From NCBI GenBank assembly GCA_029071285.1, contig JAIEAS010000249.1:1-10855 (forward strand): 10,855 nucleotides of DNA. The letters are read 5' to 3'. This document shows positions 1 to 6,515 of the stretch, in pieces. A program made the position numbers and the translations under genes. The number at the start of each line of letters is the position of its first letter. Position 1 is the first letter of the stretch. The DNA is from Clostridia bacterium (GTDB lineage: Bacteria > Bacillota > Clostridia > Christensenellales > Borkfalkiaceae). The notes below the pieces were generated by a model, which saw nothing but the letters and a program-made list of their open reading frames with translations, did not search any database and was not told the origin of the DNA.

Positions 1-241
1 CGCCGTTGCCGCCGCCCATTCCGGGGTGGTCCAGCTCGAAATCGTACTGCTTGCGCTTTGCCTCGTCCGACAAAACGGCGTTCGCCTCGTTTATCTCCTT
101 GAACTTTTCCGCCGCGGCTTTGTCGCCGGGGTGAAAGTCGGGGTGGTACTGCTTGGCAAGTTTTCTGTACGCCGATTTTATCTCGTCCTGCGTGGCGTTA
201 CGCTGAAGCCCGAGAATTTCGTAATAATTTTGTGCCGCCAT
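1..241 (-). CDS. dnaJ: Chaperone DnaJ (Hsp40), N-terminal J domain, partial at window edge
   Basis: Co-chaperone that stimulates the ATPase of DnaK and delivers unfolded clients in the cytoplasm. The 80 visible residues are a complete J domain: it starts [12 protein letters not shown], has a basic helix II (YRKLAKQY), the diagnostic HPD loop at about residues 33-35, and the helix III-IV region ending KQYDFE. A Gly-rich stretch (MGGGNG) then begins and runs off the window. The zinc-finger and C-terminal client domains are therefore not visible, so a J-domain protein other than full DnaJ is formally possible. Position directly downstream of dnaK strongly favours DnaJ. The start ATG (complement of 239-241) is preceded by an AAGGAT ribosome-binding site at suitable spacing. 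It is the last visible gene of the grpE-dnaK-dnaJ operon. Confidence 0.93.
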   Translation of the reverse strand, partial: MAAQNYYEILGLQRNATQDEIKSAYRKLAKQYHPDFHPGDKAAAEKFKEINEANAVLSDEAKRKQYDFELDHPGMGGGNG

Positions 242-265
242 AATTTTATCCTTATAAACGCGCTA

Positions 266-288
266 AAAGGGTGTAGTGTACACCCTTT
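266..288 (-). repeat. Intercistronic hairpin between dnaK and dnaJ
   Basis: A perfect 10-bp inverted repeat (AAAGGGTGTA / TACACCCTTT) with a 3-base spacer lies in the 86-base gap between the dnaK stop and the dnaJ start. Read on the minus strand the second arm is followed by only about four T residues before TAGCG. It could act as a weak, leaky terminator or as an mRNA-stabilising or processing hairpin that lowers dnaJ expression relative to dnaK. The structure is seen directly; the role is inference. Confidence 0.55.
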
Positions 289-327
289 AAGCTTATTAAC
301 TTTTCGTTGTTATTTTTGTGAATATTT

Positions 328-2115
328 TTAGTGCTGTCTGAACTCGGTATCGTCGTCGCCGCCCTCTGTCGAACCTGCGCCGCCCGCCTGCTGATAGATT
401 TTGGCGATTACGGGCTGAATTTCGTTCGTGAGCGTTTCGGTCGCTTCTTTAATCTTGTCGTTGTCGCCCGATTCAAGCGCGCTCTTAGCCTTTGCGACTG
501 CGTCCTCTACCGTCTTCTTGTCGTCGTCGGTGAGCTTGTCGCCCGCTTCCTTAACAGTCTTTTCAAGGCTGTCAATCATACCCTCGAGGGTGTTTTTGTT
601 GTCAACCGCCTCTTTACGCTTCTTGTCCTCTTCGGCGTACTTTTCGGCGTCCTTAACCGCCTTGTTGATATCCTCTTCCGAGAGGTTGGTTGAAGCGGTA
701 ATGGTAATATTCGTGCTCTTGCCCGTGCCCAAGTCCTTTGCCGTTACGTTAACGATACCGTTTGCGTCTACGTCGAAAGTAACTTCAATCTGGGGAACTC
801 CGCGGGGTGCGGGGGGAATGTCTGTGAGCATAAATTTACCGAGCGACTTGTTGTCGCGGGCAAACTTTCTTTCGCCCTGCAAAACGTTGATTTCAACGCC
901 GGGCTGGTTGTCCGCCGCGGTCGAGAACACCTGACTCTTCTTTACGGGGATAGTAGTGTTTCTTTCAATCAGCGGAGTAGAAACGCCGCCGAGGGTTTCG
1001 ATGCCGAGGGTCAGTGGCATTACGTCCAGAAGGAGAACGTCCTTTACCTCGCCCGAAAGCACGCCGCCCTGAATTGCCGCGCCGATTGCAACGCACTCGT
1101 CGGGGTTGATGCCCTTGAAGGGTTCTTTGCCGGTAATGCTCTTTACTTTATCGAACACGGCGGGGATACGCGTCGAACCGCCGACCATAATAACTTTGGT
1201 TATATCGCTGTACGAAAGTCCCGCGTCCTGCATAGCCTTTTTCATAGGCTCTACCGTTCTCTCTACGAGGTCTGCGGTGAGCGCGTCAAACTTCTGCTTT
1301 GAAATATCGATATCGAGGTGCTGGGGCGCGCCGTCTACCACCGTAATGAAAGGCAGGTTGACGTTTGTAGTGCTCATACCCGAGAGTTCTATCTTGGCTT
1401 TTTCGGCTGCTTCCTTAAGCCTCTGCATTGCCATTTTATCCTTTGAAAGGTCTACGCCCGTATCCTTTTTAAAGGTTTCAACGAGGAAGTCTATTACCTT
1501 GTTGTCGAAGTCGTCGCCGCCCAGATGGGTGTCGCCGTTGGTTGCAAGCACTTCGAAAACGCCGTCTCCGATTTCGAGAATTGATACGTCGAAGGTACCG
1601 CCGCCGAGGTCGTAAATCATAACCTTCTGGCTGCCTTCCTGCTTATCGAGACCGTAAGCGAGCGCAGCCGCCGTGGGCTCGTTGATAATTCTTAAAACGT
1701 TAAGACCCGCAATCTTGCCCGCGTCCTTGGTCGCCTGACGCTGGCTGTCGTTGAAGTATGCGGGGCAGGTGATAACCGCGTCGGTAACCTTGCCGCCGAG
1801 ATAGCTTTCCGCGTCCGCCTTCAGCTTTGAAAGAATCATTGCCGAAATTTCCTGCGGGGAATAGCCCTTTTCGATATTTACCTTATAGCTTTCGCCCATA
1901 TGGCGTTTGATTGAAATTACAGTCTTGTCGGGGGAAGCGACGGCAAGTCTTTTTGCCGCCTGTCCGACGATACGGCTGCCGTCCGCTTTAAACGATACGA
2001 CCGAGGGGGTCGTTCTGTTGCCTTCGCTGTTTGCGATAACGACGGGTTCGCCGCCTTCCATAACCGCCACGCACGAGTTGGTGGTTCCTAAATCTATACC
2101 TATTACCTTACCCAT
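328..2115 (-). CDS. dnaK: Molecular chaperone DnaK (Hsp70)
   Basis: ATP-dependent cytosolic chaperone working with DnaJ and the exchange factor GrpE. The 595-residue protein is complete. It has the phosphate-1 motif [14 protein letters not shown] (about residues 5-18), [27 protein letters not shown], the phosphate-2 motif [12 protein letters not shown], and an adenosine-site stretch [10 protein letters not shown]. The interdomain linker VLLLDV is at residues 360-365, then come the substrate-binding beta domain and a helical lid. The linker sits about 29 residues earlier than in E. coli because the ATPase domain lacks the proteobacterial insert, the known Gram-positive form. The C-terminus ends in DDDTEFRQH rather than the more usual acidic tail. 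The start ATG follows an AAGGAG site (complement of 2121-2127). It lies 38 bases after grpE and is presumably cotranscribed with it. Confidence 0.98.
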   Translation of the reverse strand: MGKVIGIDLGTTNSCVAVMEGGEPVVIANSEGNRTTPSVVSFKADGSRIVGQAAKRLAVASPDKTVISIKRHMGESYKVNIEKGYSPQEISAMILSKLKADAESYLGGKVTDAVITCPAYFNDSQRQATKDAGKIAGLNVLRIINEPTAAALAYGLDKQEGSQKVMIYDLGGGTFDVSILEIGDGVFEVLATNGDTHLGGDDFDNKVIDFLVETFKKDTGVDLSKDKMAMQRLKEAAEKAKIELSGMSTTNVNLPFITVVDGAPQHLDIDISKQKFDALTADLVERTVEPMKKAMQDAGLSYSDITKVIMVGGSTRIPAVFDKVKSITGKEPFKGINPDECVAIGAAIQGGVLSGEVKDVLLLDVMPLTLGIETLGGVSTPLIERNTTIPVKKSQVFSTAADNQPGVEINVLQGERKFARDNKSLGKFMLTDIPPAPRGVPQIEVTFDVDANGIVNVTAKDLGTGKSTNITITASTNLSEEDINKAVKDAEKYAEEDKKRKEAVDNKNTLEGMIDSLEKTVKEAGDKLTDDDKKTVEDAVAKAKSALESGDNDKIKEATETLTNEIQPVIAKIYQQAGGAGSTEGGDDDTEFRQH

Positions 2116-2153
2116 AATATTCTCCTTATTAAAAACTGAAATTATTTTTTATT

Positions 2154-2672
2154 TTAAACTATTACCGCAACCTGCGCGAAGCGTATTACCTTTTCGCCCG
2201 AGCGGTAACCTTTTTTGATAACCTGTTTAACCGTGTTGGGTTTTTCACCCTCTTCCGCGGGGAAGTTCATAACCGCTTCCGCCACACTCTCATCAAATTC
2301 GTCGCCGACTTCAAGCGGTATTTCTTCCACTCCCATAGACGAGAGAATGCTGTTGAAGCTCTTTATAACCTTGTCTATGCCCGCGCGGGTCTTTTCGTCC
2401 GATGCGGAGTCAAGCGCGTAGCCGAAGTTGTCCGCAACGGGTAAAAGCTTTACCACCGCTTCCGCAACTCCGTCCGAGTACGCGCGGGAAAGTCCCATTG
2501 CGTTGCGCTTGCGGTAGTTGTCGTACTCGGCTGAAACCGAATACCACTTGCGCTTATAGTCCTCTGCAAGCGCCTGCGCCTGCTCGAGTTCGCAAATCTC
2601 CTTTTCTTCCGACGGCTTTTCCTCTTTAAGCTCCTTTTCGGGTTTTGCTTTTTCCTGTTTTTCTTTGCCCAT
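2154..2672 (-). CDS. grpE: Nucleotide exchange factor GrpE
   Basis: Cytosolic exchange factor that releases ADP from DnaK; it acts as a dimer. The protein has 172 residues from the ATG chosen here. A Lys/Glu-rich disordered N-terminus is followed by a long coiled-coil helix with the family signature YDNYRKR, a four-helix region (KLLPVADNFGYAL), and the beta-wing (GDEFDESVAEAV) ending GEKVIRFAQVAVIV. The wing motif usually reads FDPxxHEAV; here the His is Val. I chose ATG (complement of 2670-2672) because GAGAGA (complement of 2680-2685) lies 7 bases upstream. The in-frame TTG two codons earlier is too close to that site. It is the first gene of grpE-dnaK-dnaJ: no hrcA precedes it in this window, unlike the common hrcA-grpE-dnaK-dnaJ order. 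Confidence 0.96.
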   Translation of the reverse strand: MGKEKQEKAKPEKELKEEKPSEEKEICELEQAQALAEDYKRKWYSVSAEYDNYRKRNAMGLSRAYSDGVAEAVVKLLPVADNFGYALDSASDEKTRAGIDKVIKSFNSILSSMGVEEIPLEVGDEFDESVAEAVMNFPAEEGEKPNTVKQVIKKGYRSGEKVIRFAQVAVIV

Positions 2673-2703
2673 AACCAAATCTCTCTTTTTTATCTACACT
2701 ATA

Positions 2704-2733
2704 AATATAAACCCCGCTCACGCCGTTAAACAA
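2704..2733 (-). promoter_or_regulatory. Candidate sigma-A-type promoter for grpE-dnaK-dnaJ
   Basis: On the minus strand TTGTTT (complement of 2728-2733) and TATATT (complement of 2704-2709) are separated by 18 bases, about 32 bases upstream of the chosen grpE ATG. The match is moderate, and a nearby TATAGT gives an alternative -10 element. Placement fits a short 5' leader. Confidence 0.4.
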
Positions 2734-2789
2734 AAAAGCGCAGAAAAAATCACACATTTTTTCTTAAATTTTTAATCCGTACGTTATCC

Positions 2790-2812
2790 TTTGCGTAAAA
2801 ACGCAAATTTTT
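2790..2812 (+). terminator. Weak terminator-like hairpin in the divergent gap
   Basis: A 7-bp stem (TTTGCGT / ACGCAAA, loop AAAA) is followed directly by five T residues on the plus strand. The stem has only three G-C pairs. It lies upstream of the candidate promoter of the 2985 gene, so it would stop transcription entering from further upstream rather than act in that gene's leader. It could also be chance in AT-rich DNA. Confidence 0.3.
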
Positions 2813-2841
2813 CGCATAAAATCCGTTAATTTTTGCATAAA
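2806..2841 (+). repeat. Imperfect direct repeat, 22-bp period
   Basis: AATTTTTCGCATAAA at 2806-2820 recurs as AATTTTTGCATAAA at 2828-2841, with one base missing. The 22-bp period is about two helical turns, so both copies face the same side of the DNA. It lies upstream of the inverted repeat and promoter of the 2985 gene. It could be a regulator site or simply phased A/T tracts. Confidence 0.4.
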
Positions 2842-2878
2842 TGTTGTGAAATACGCAATCTGCACCCTTTTTATTCAA

Positions 2879-2915
2879 ATAGTATGTATTTTAGTTGCTT
2901 TAAAATACATACTAT
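2879..2915. promoter_or_regulatory. Perfect 15-bp inverted repeat, probable operator
   Basis: The arms ATAGTATGTATTTTA (2879-2893) and TAAAATACATACTAT (2901-2915) are exact reverse complements with a 7-base spacer. The right arm fills the spacer of the candidate promoter at 2895-2923 and the left arm lies just upstream of its -35 box, a typical position for a dimeric repressor. There is no T-tract after the second arm and the arms are very AT-rich, so a DNA operator is more likely than a terminator. The binding protein is unknown and is not encoded in this window. Confidence 0.65.
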
Positions 2916-2923
2916 GGTATCAT
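2895..2923 (+). promoter_or_regulatory. Candidate promoter of the 2985 lipoprotein gene
   Basis: TTGCTT (2895-2900) and TATCAT (2918-2923) are separated by exactly 17 bases. The -10 box matches consensus at 5 of 6 positions and the -35 at 3 of 6. A second -10-like element with a TG extension (2929-2937, TGC then TATACA) lies just downstream and could be the true one. Either choice leaves a leader of roughly 40-55 bases. Confidence 0.5.
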
Positions 2924-2984
2924 AAGAATGCTATACAATAATATATAGGCAACTTACACGACAAATTTACGGGAGGATTCTCTT

Positions 2985-5858
2985 ATGAGTAAACTCAAAA
3001 AAATAATACTTGCAATACTTATTTCCTGCTTTGCTGCGTGCGCGGGAATCGGAATTGCCGCCTGCACGGGCGCAAATTTCAGAATGCCACAGGGCTATGA
3101 CCCTAACGGCTCGTTCAACGGCAGATACACTATCGCAGTACAGTCGGCGGGCGGTATGAAGCTCAACGGCATTAAGGTGGACGCTAAAAAGGGCAACACG
3201 GTAGTCGTTTCGGGCATTTCAAAAGACGGCGAAATTAATTTTAATCTCGAACCCGACGTTTACCAGCTCGAAGTAGACACAGCCACCCTTCCCGCAGGCT
3301 ATTACCTTGAAGACACGACCTATTACACATCCCCCGTCAAGGGCGACGTTACGATAAAAATTTCCTCGAAGGTAATCACCTCGGCGGCGACTTCTAACAC
3401 CGTCTACACCGTGGGCGACGTTATGTACGACTTTTCCTACACCGACGCGCTCGGCGGAAATAAACATACCCTGACAGAGCTTCTCGACGAGAAAATCGGC
3501 GGCTACAAGGCGGTTATGCTCAACTTCTTCTATATCGGCTGCGCCCCTTGCAAGATGGAGTTCCCCGCAATAGAAGAAGCTTACAAAGCATACGACGATA
3601 AAATTGCAATCGTCGCGCTCTCTTACCGCGATGCAAACCCGAATATAGTAAACTATGCAGAAGGACTTGACCCCAACCCCACTTTCCATATGGGATACGA
3701 TGCGGCGGGTCTTACAAATAAATTCGGCGTAGACGGCTGGCCCACAACCGTTATCGTAGACAGATACGGTCTGGTTGCGAATATCCACAGGACCAGCGAG
3801 TTCTCCGCGACCTACTGGCGTAATTTGTTCCACGACTACACCCGCGACGATTACGGTCAAGAAGATATTATAATCGACGACGACCCCAACACAACCCCCA
3901 CCGAGTACGCAAAACCCGCTGCAAACCTTATTATGCCCTCTTCGGAAGCAATTGACGAAGCAATCACCGGCAAGGTTATGGACGGAGCTTCGATAAACAG
4001 ATACTACGCCGAGGAAGGCAACGACAAGGACAACAGCTGGCCCTGGCTTATAAGCGGGGCGGACGGCGACAAATTCCTTGTTGCGTCCAACGCGGAAACC
4101 GACTACTCCTTTTCAACCCTGTACGCGGATATAACCCTGACCGCCGGCAGCGCGATTTCGTACGAATATTACGTAACCACCGAGACGGGCGGCGATTTTC
4201 TGTACGTACTGGTTGACGGCAAAATCGTCAGCGGCGGAGACCACAGCGGCGACAGCGAAGGCTGGAAAGAGCATCTGGCAGCGTACGTTGCAGACAGCGA
4301 CGAAACCGTTACCCTGGCGTTTATGTACTTCAAAAACCTTGTAAGAAGCGTTGATAACGAAAAGGCATGGATAAAGAATATAAATATCCGTCCCGTAACC
4401 GAAATTATGGACGTAGTCGACCAGAGGACGTCGGCAGTCAACAATCTAATTTACGAAGCAGGTAAAAACTACGCTATTACCAACAGCACCCACACTCTCG
4501 GCGGTTACAACCTTTCCATATCGAAACACGACGATGACGGTTACTACTATATAACCAAGGACGGCACTACCGCCTTACTGCTTGCGGATATTCTGAACGC
4601 GGGCTACTGGGCGAAGACCCACCTCGGCGCGTCGACATTCGTAGACCCCGAAGGCAATCACAGACCGACTTCGGTTTACCAGCTCTCCTTCTGGAAGCTT
4701 GCAAACTACAAGGAAGCCACCAACGAAATACCTCTCGCGTTCGACTACCTTACGGATGATCAGACCAAAAATTTCATTCAAGACTACTACCTGCAGGGCT
4801 TCTCCGACAACGGACTTCTTCCCGTAACCGACAAGCTGGTTGCAATTTTAAATCAGTTTATTGATGCAATGTACGAGAAGTATTCCGATTCGTTCGTTGA
4901 CGGCGACAGAAAATACGACGGTCAGTGGCTTGAGTTCTGCTACTACTACAAGCACTACGGCAGCCGCGCAGACCATATCTGCTATGAAGAAATCGACCCT
5001 GTAAAGGGATTGATTTACGACAACGCGATTGAAATCGAAGAGGGCAAGACCGAGGTAAACGTTACCAAGATACTCAACCTCAGCGACGGCGGCGGCTTAA
5101 AGTATAAGCTCGTTCCCGAACACTCGGGCATCTACCTCTTCCGTTCGGAAATAAAATCCGGTTCTGGCACCGACCCTCAGCTTTACGTTTTCGATAAGGA
5201 TTTCAAACTCGTGGTCGAAGCCGACAACGATATGAGACGCGGCGGCGATATTTACAGCGACTCGCACGATAACTATTTCGCTTACGCATGGCTTAAAGAG
5301 GGCGAAACCTATTACGTTCACGGCGCGATAAACCCCGCGGGCGAAACCGGTACCTTCAATATGTATATCGAGTATCAGAACGTTGACAGCATAGAGTATA
5401 TGCGCTACGCCTCGACGGGCGACGGCGTATTCACCTACACGACCGAGCCCCCTGTAAGAAACTACTATCTGGCGGTAAACGTTGCTCTCAACCAGCAGAA
5501 CAACATCTACTACCACTACACCAACGGCAAGTTCGGTTCTAAAATCTATATCGATTTCCTTCACTCGAACTACTTCGACAGAAACGGTCACTCGCTTGAA
5601 GAGATAGTAAACAACAACTACTTCAACTTCAAAAAGAACGGCGGCGCCGATTACACCCCGATGATGAAGACCTATCTTGCGACCGCAACCAACAAAGACA
5701 AGAACGATCCTATGTACGGATTGGTCGAAGCAGACAAGACGCTTGTGAATATTCTGAGCTTCGCCTGCACGCTGGCGTTGGAAGAACCCGCATCCTCGGG
5801 CGCATGGGAAATGTTCGCCGTATATATGGAAACGGTAAGCAGACCCGCAAACGCTTAA
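2985..5858 (+). CDS. Multidomain surface lipoprotein with TlpA-like thioredoxin domain
   Basis: 957 residues, complete; a GGGAGGA site lies 7 bases before the ATG. The signal peptide ends in a lipobox (IAAC, Cys27), so the protein should be lipid-anchored on the outer face of the membrane. Domains in order: a CnaB/transthyretin-like beta domain (about 45-132); a TlpA/redoxin fold (about 140-285) with redox pair CAPC at 186-189 and cis-Pro in WPTT at 253; an Asp-rich linker; a jelly-roll-like beta domain (about 325-470); and an unrecognised module (about 480-660) containing DDGYYYIT and WLEFCYYY. A domain resembling pre-peptidase C-terminal domains (about 680-800) and an unassigned tail complete it. 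The redoxin domain suggests thiol-disulfide exchange outside the cell. The other modules suggest ligand or partner binding, but no substrate is evident. There is no LPXTG sorting signal. It is monocistronic, closed by the terminator at 5874. Confidence 0.9.
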   Translation: MSKLKKIILAILISCFAACAGIGIAACTGANFRMPQGYDPNGSFNGRYTIAVQSAGGMKLNGIKVDAKKGNTVVVSGISKDGEINFNLEPDVYQLEVDTATLPAGYYLEDTTYYTSPVKGDVTIKISSKVITSAATSNTVYTVGDVMYDFSYTDALGGNKHTLTELLDEKIGGYKAVMLNFFYIGCAPCKMEFPAIEEAYKAYDDKIAIVALSYRDANPNIVNYAEGLDPNPTFHMGYDAAGLTNKFGVDGWPTTVIVDRYGLVANIHRTSEFSATYWRNLFHDYTRDDYGQEDIIIDDDPNTTPTEYAKPAANLIMPSSEAIDEAITGKVMDGASINRYYAEEGNDKDNSWPWLISGADGDKFLVASNAETDYSFSTLYADITLTAGSAISYEYYVTTETGGDFLYVLVDGKIVSGGDHSGDSEGWKEHLAAYVADSDETVTLAFMYFKNLVRSVDNEKAWIKNINIRPVTEIMDVVDQRTSAVNNLIYEAGKNYAITNSTHTLGGYNLSISKHDDDGYYYITKDGTTALLLADILNAGYWAKTHLGASTFVDPEGNHRPTSVYQLSFWKLANYKEATNEIPLAFDYLTDDQTKNFIQDYYLQGFSDNGLLPVTDKLVAILNQFIDAMYEKYSDSFVDGDRKYDGQWLEFCYYYKHYGSRADHICYEEIDPVKGLIYDNAIEIEEGKTEVNVTKILNLSDGGGLKYKLVPEHSGIYLFRSEIKSGSGTDPQLYVFDKDFKLVVEADNDMRRGGDIYSDSHDNYFAYAWLKEGETYYVHGAINPAGETGTFNMYIEYQNVDSIEYMRYASTGDGVFTYTTEPPVRNYYLAVNVALNQQNNIYYHYTNGKFGSKIYIDFLHSNYFDRNGHSLEEIVNNNYFNFKKNGGADYTPMMKTYLATATNKDKNDPMYGLVEADKTLVNILSFACTLALEEPASSGAWEMFAVYMETVSRPANA

Positions 5859-5873
5859 AGCTACCTCAAACTT

Positions 5874-5908
5874 TAACTCCCCCGCCCTTCGGCGGGGGAG
5901 TTATTTTT
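5874..5908 (+). terminator. Rho-independent terminator of the 2985 gene
   Basis: A GC-rich hairpin (AACTCCCCCGCC / GGCGGGGGAGTT, loop CTTC, extended by one T-A pair) starts 16 bases after the stop codon and is followed by five T residues (5904-5908). This is a canonical strong intrinsic terminator. Confidence 0.95.
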
Positions 5909-5954
5909 GTATGCAATATACGCAATATTATGTAATAAATGCACAATATAACCT

Positions 5955-5971
5955 GTTTTAAGCGTTTTAAG
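5955..5971 (+). repeat. Tandem 8-bp direct repeat upstream of a promoter
   Basis: GTTTTAAG occurs at 5955-5962 and again at 5964-5971, a 9-bp period, ending 9 bases before the -35 box at 5981. It may be a regulator site or A/T-rich upstream element for the lipoprotein operon. A chance repeat is possible. Confidence 0.35.
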
Positions 5972-5980
5972 GCTTTTTTC

Positions 5981-6009
5981 TTGCATAATTATGAATTTTG
6001 ATATATAAT
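5981..6009 (+). promoter_or_regulatory. Strong sigma-A-type promoter of the 6040-8579 operon
   Basis: TTGCAT (5981-5986), a 17-base spacer, and a perfect TATAAT (6004-6009). Transcription would start near 6016, giving a leader of about 24 bases that contains the GGAGG site at 6028-6032. Confidence 0.85.
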
Positions 6010-6039
6010 AAGGTCAAACTTTTATTTGGAGGCATAATA

Positions 6040-6489
6040 ATGAAAAAGACAATTATCACTATCGTTGCAATTTTAACCGTTATGGTTGCAACCCTTTGCA
6101 TGTCGCTGACTTTGACGGCTTGCGGCGACAAGAAAGCAGACAGCTACAACTTCACGGTTGTATACTCCGACGGAACTGCCGTAAACGGACATAAGGACGG
6201 AATCGGCGGCGTTGACGAAAACGGCGACCAGGGCACGGAAATCAGCATTCAGATTTGCGCGGTAAATCCCGACACGGACGATACCGGATTCTGCACCAGC
6301 CCCGTACTTATCGGCACGGACGGCAAAGTTTCAATCACAAGCGGAACCAAAGAAGGTCAGCTCAACGAAAGCAAGCTTGAAGCAGGCTACAAATGGCACG
6401 TCAAACTTATAGGCGAAAAGAGCGGCTGGACTTATACCGACCTTTATCTTGACGGCTACGGCGATTACACAATAACCATCACCAAATAA
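6040..6489 (+). CDS. Small lipoprotein with a single beta-rich domain, function unknown
   Basis: 149 residues. I start at ATG 6040 because GGAGG (6028-6032) lies 7 bases upstream and the sequence after it is a classic signal peptide. An in-frame TTG at 5998 overlaps the promoter and is rejected. The lipobox LTAC places the lipidated Cys at residue 28. The mature part (about 34-149) begins SYNFTVVYSDGTAVNG, resembling the first strands of CnaB/transthyretin-like domains, and ends in a strand DYTITITK. Two further cysteines, in IQICAVN and GFCTSP, lie 12 residues apart and could form a disulfide. It is the first gene of a two-gene operon, 26 bases before the 687-residue lipoprotein. I do not recognise a named family; a surface binding or accessory role is only inference. 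Confidence 0.85.
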   Translation: MKKTIITIVAILTVMVATLCMSLTLTACGDKKADSYNFTVVYSDGTAVNGHKDGIGGVDENGDQGTEISIQICAVNPDTDDTGFCTSPVLIGTDGKVSITSGTKEGQLNESKLEAGYKWHVKLIGEKSGWTYTDLYLDGYGDYTITITK

Positions 6490-6515
6490 TTTAAAAAGAA
6501 TACAAGGATTATAAT

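Larger units (their letters stand above)
2673..2984. other. Divergent intergenic regulatory region between grpE and the redoxin lipoprotein gene
   Basis: These 312 bases hold no credible gene. The region is AT-rich with many short A and T tracts. It contains a candidate grpE promoter near 2704-2733, a small hairpin with T-tract at 2790-2812, a direct repeat at 2806-2841, and a long inverted repeat at 2879-2915 overlapping a plus-strand promoter. No CIRCE element (TTAGCACTC-N9-GAGTGCTAA) is visible, so HrcA control of grpE is not supported here. Confidence 0.7.

Noticed and set aside
428..1615. Open frames on the plus strand opposite dnaK (428-934, 1106-1615)
   Set aside because: They mirror the conserved dnaK reading frame, have no ribosome-binding site or recognisable domain, and give low-complexity Ser/Leu-rich peptides.
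2673..2678. TTG start for grpE two codons upstream of the ATG
   Set aside because: The GAGAGA site would be only one base from the TTG, but is 7 bases from the ATG.
3219..3860. A 213-residue open frame on the minus strand over the TlpA domain
   Set aside because: It is opposite the conserved CAPC redoxin region, with no ribosome-binding site and no recognisable motif.
2985..5858. Sortase-anchored surface protein
   Set aside because: There is no LPXTG-like motif, hydrophobic segment or basic tail at the C-terminus; the lipobox at Cys27 explains anchoring.
5998..6039. TTG start giving a 14-residue longer small lipoprotein
   Set aside because: It overlaps the -10 box and the probable transcription start, and would spoil the signal peptide; ATG at 6040 has an ideal GGAGG.
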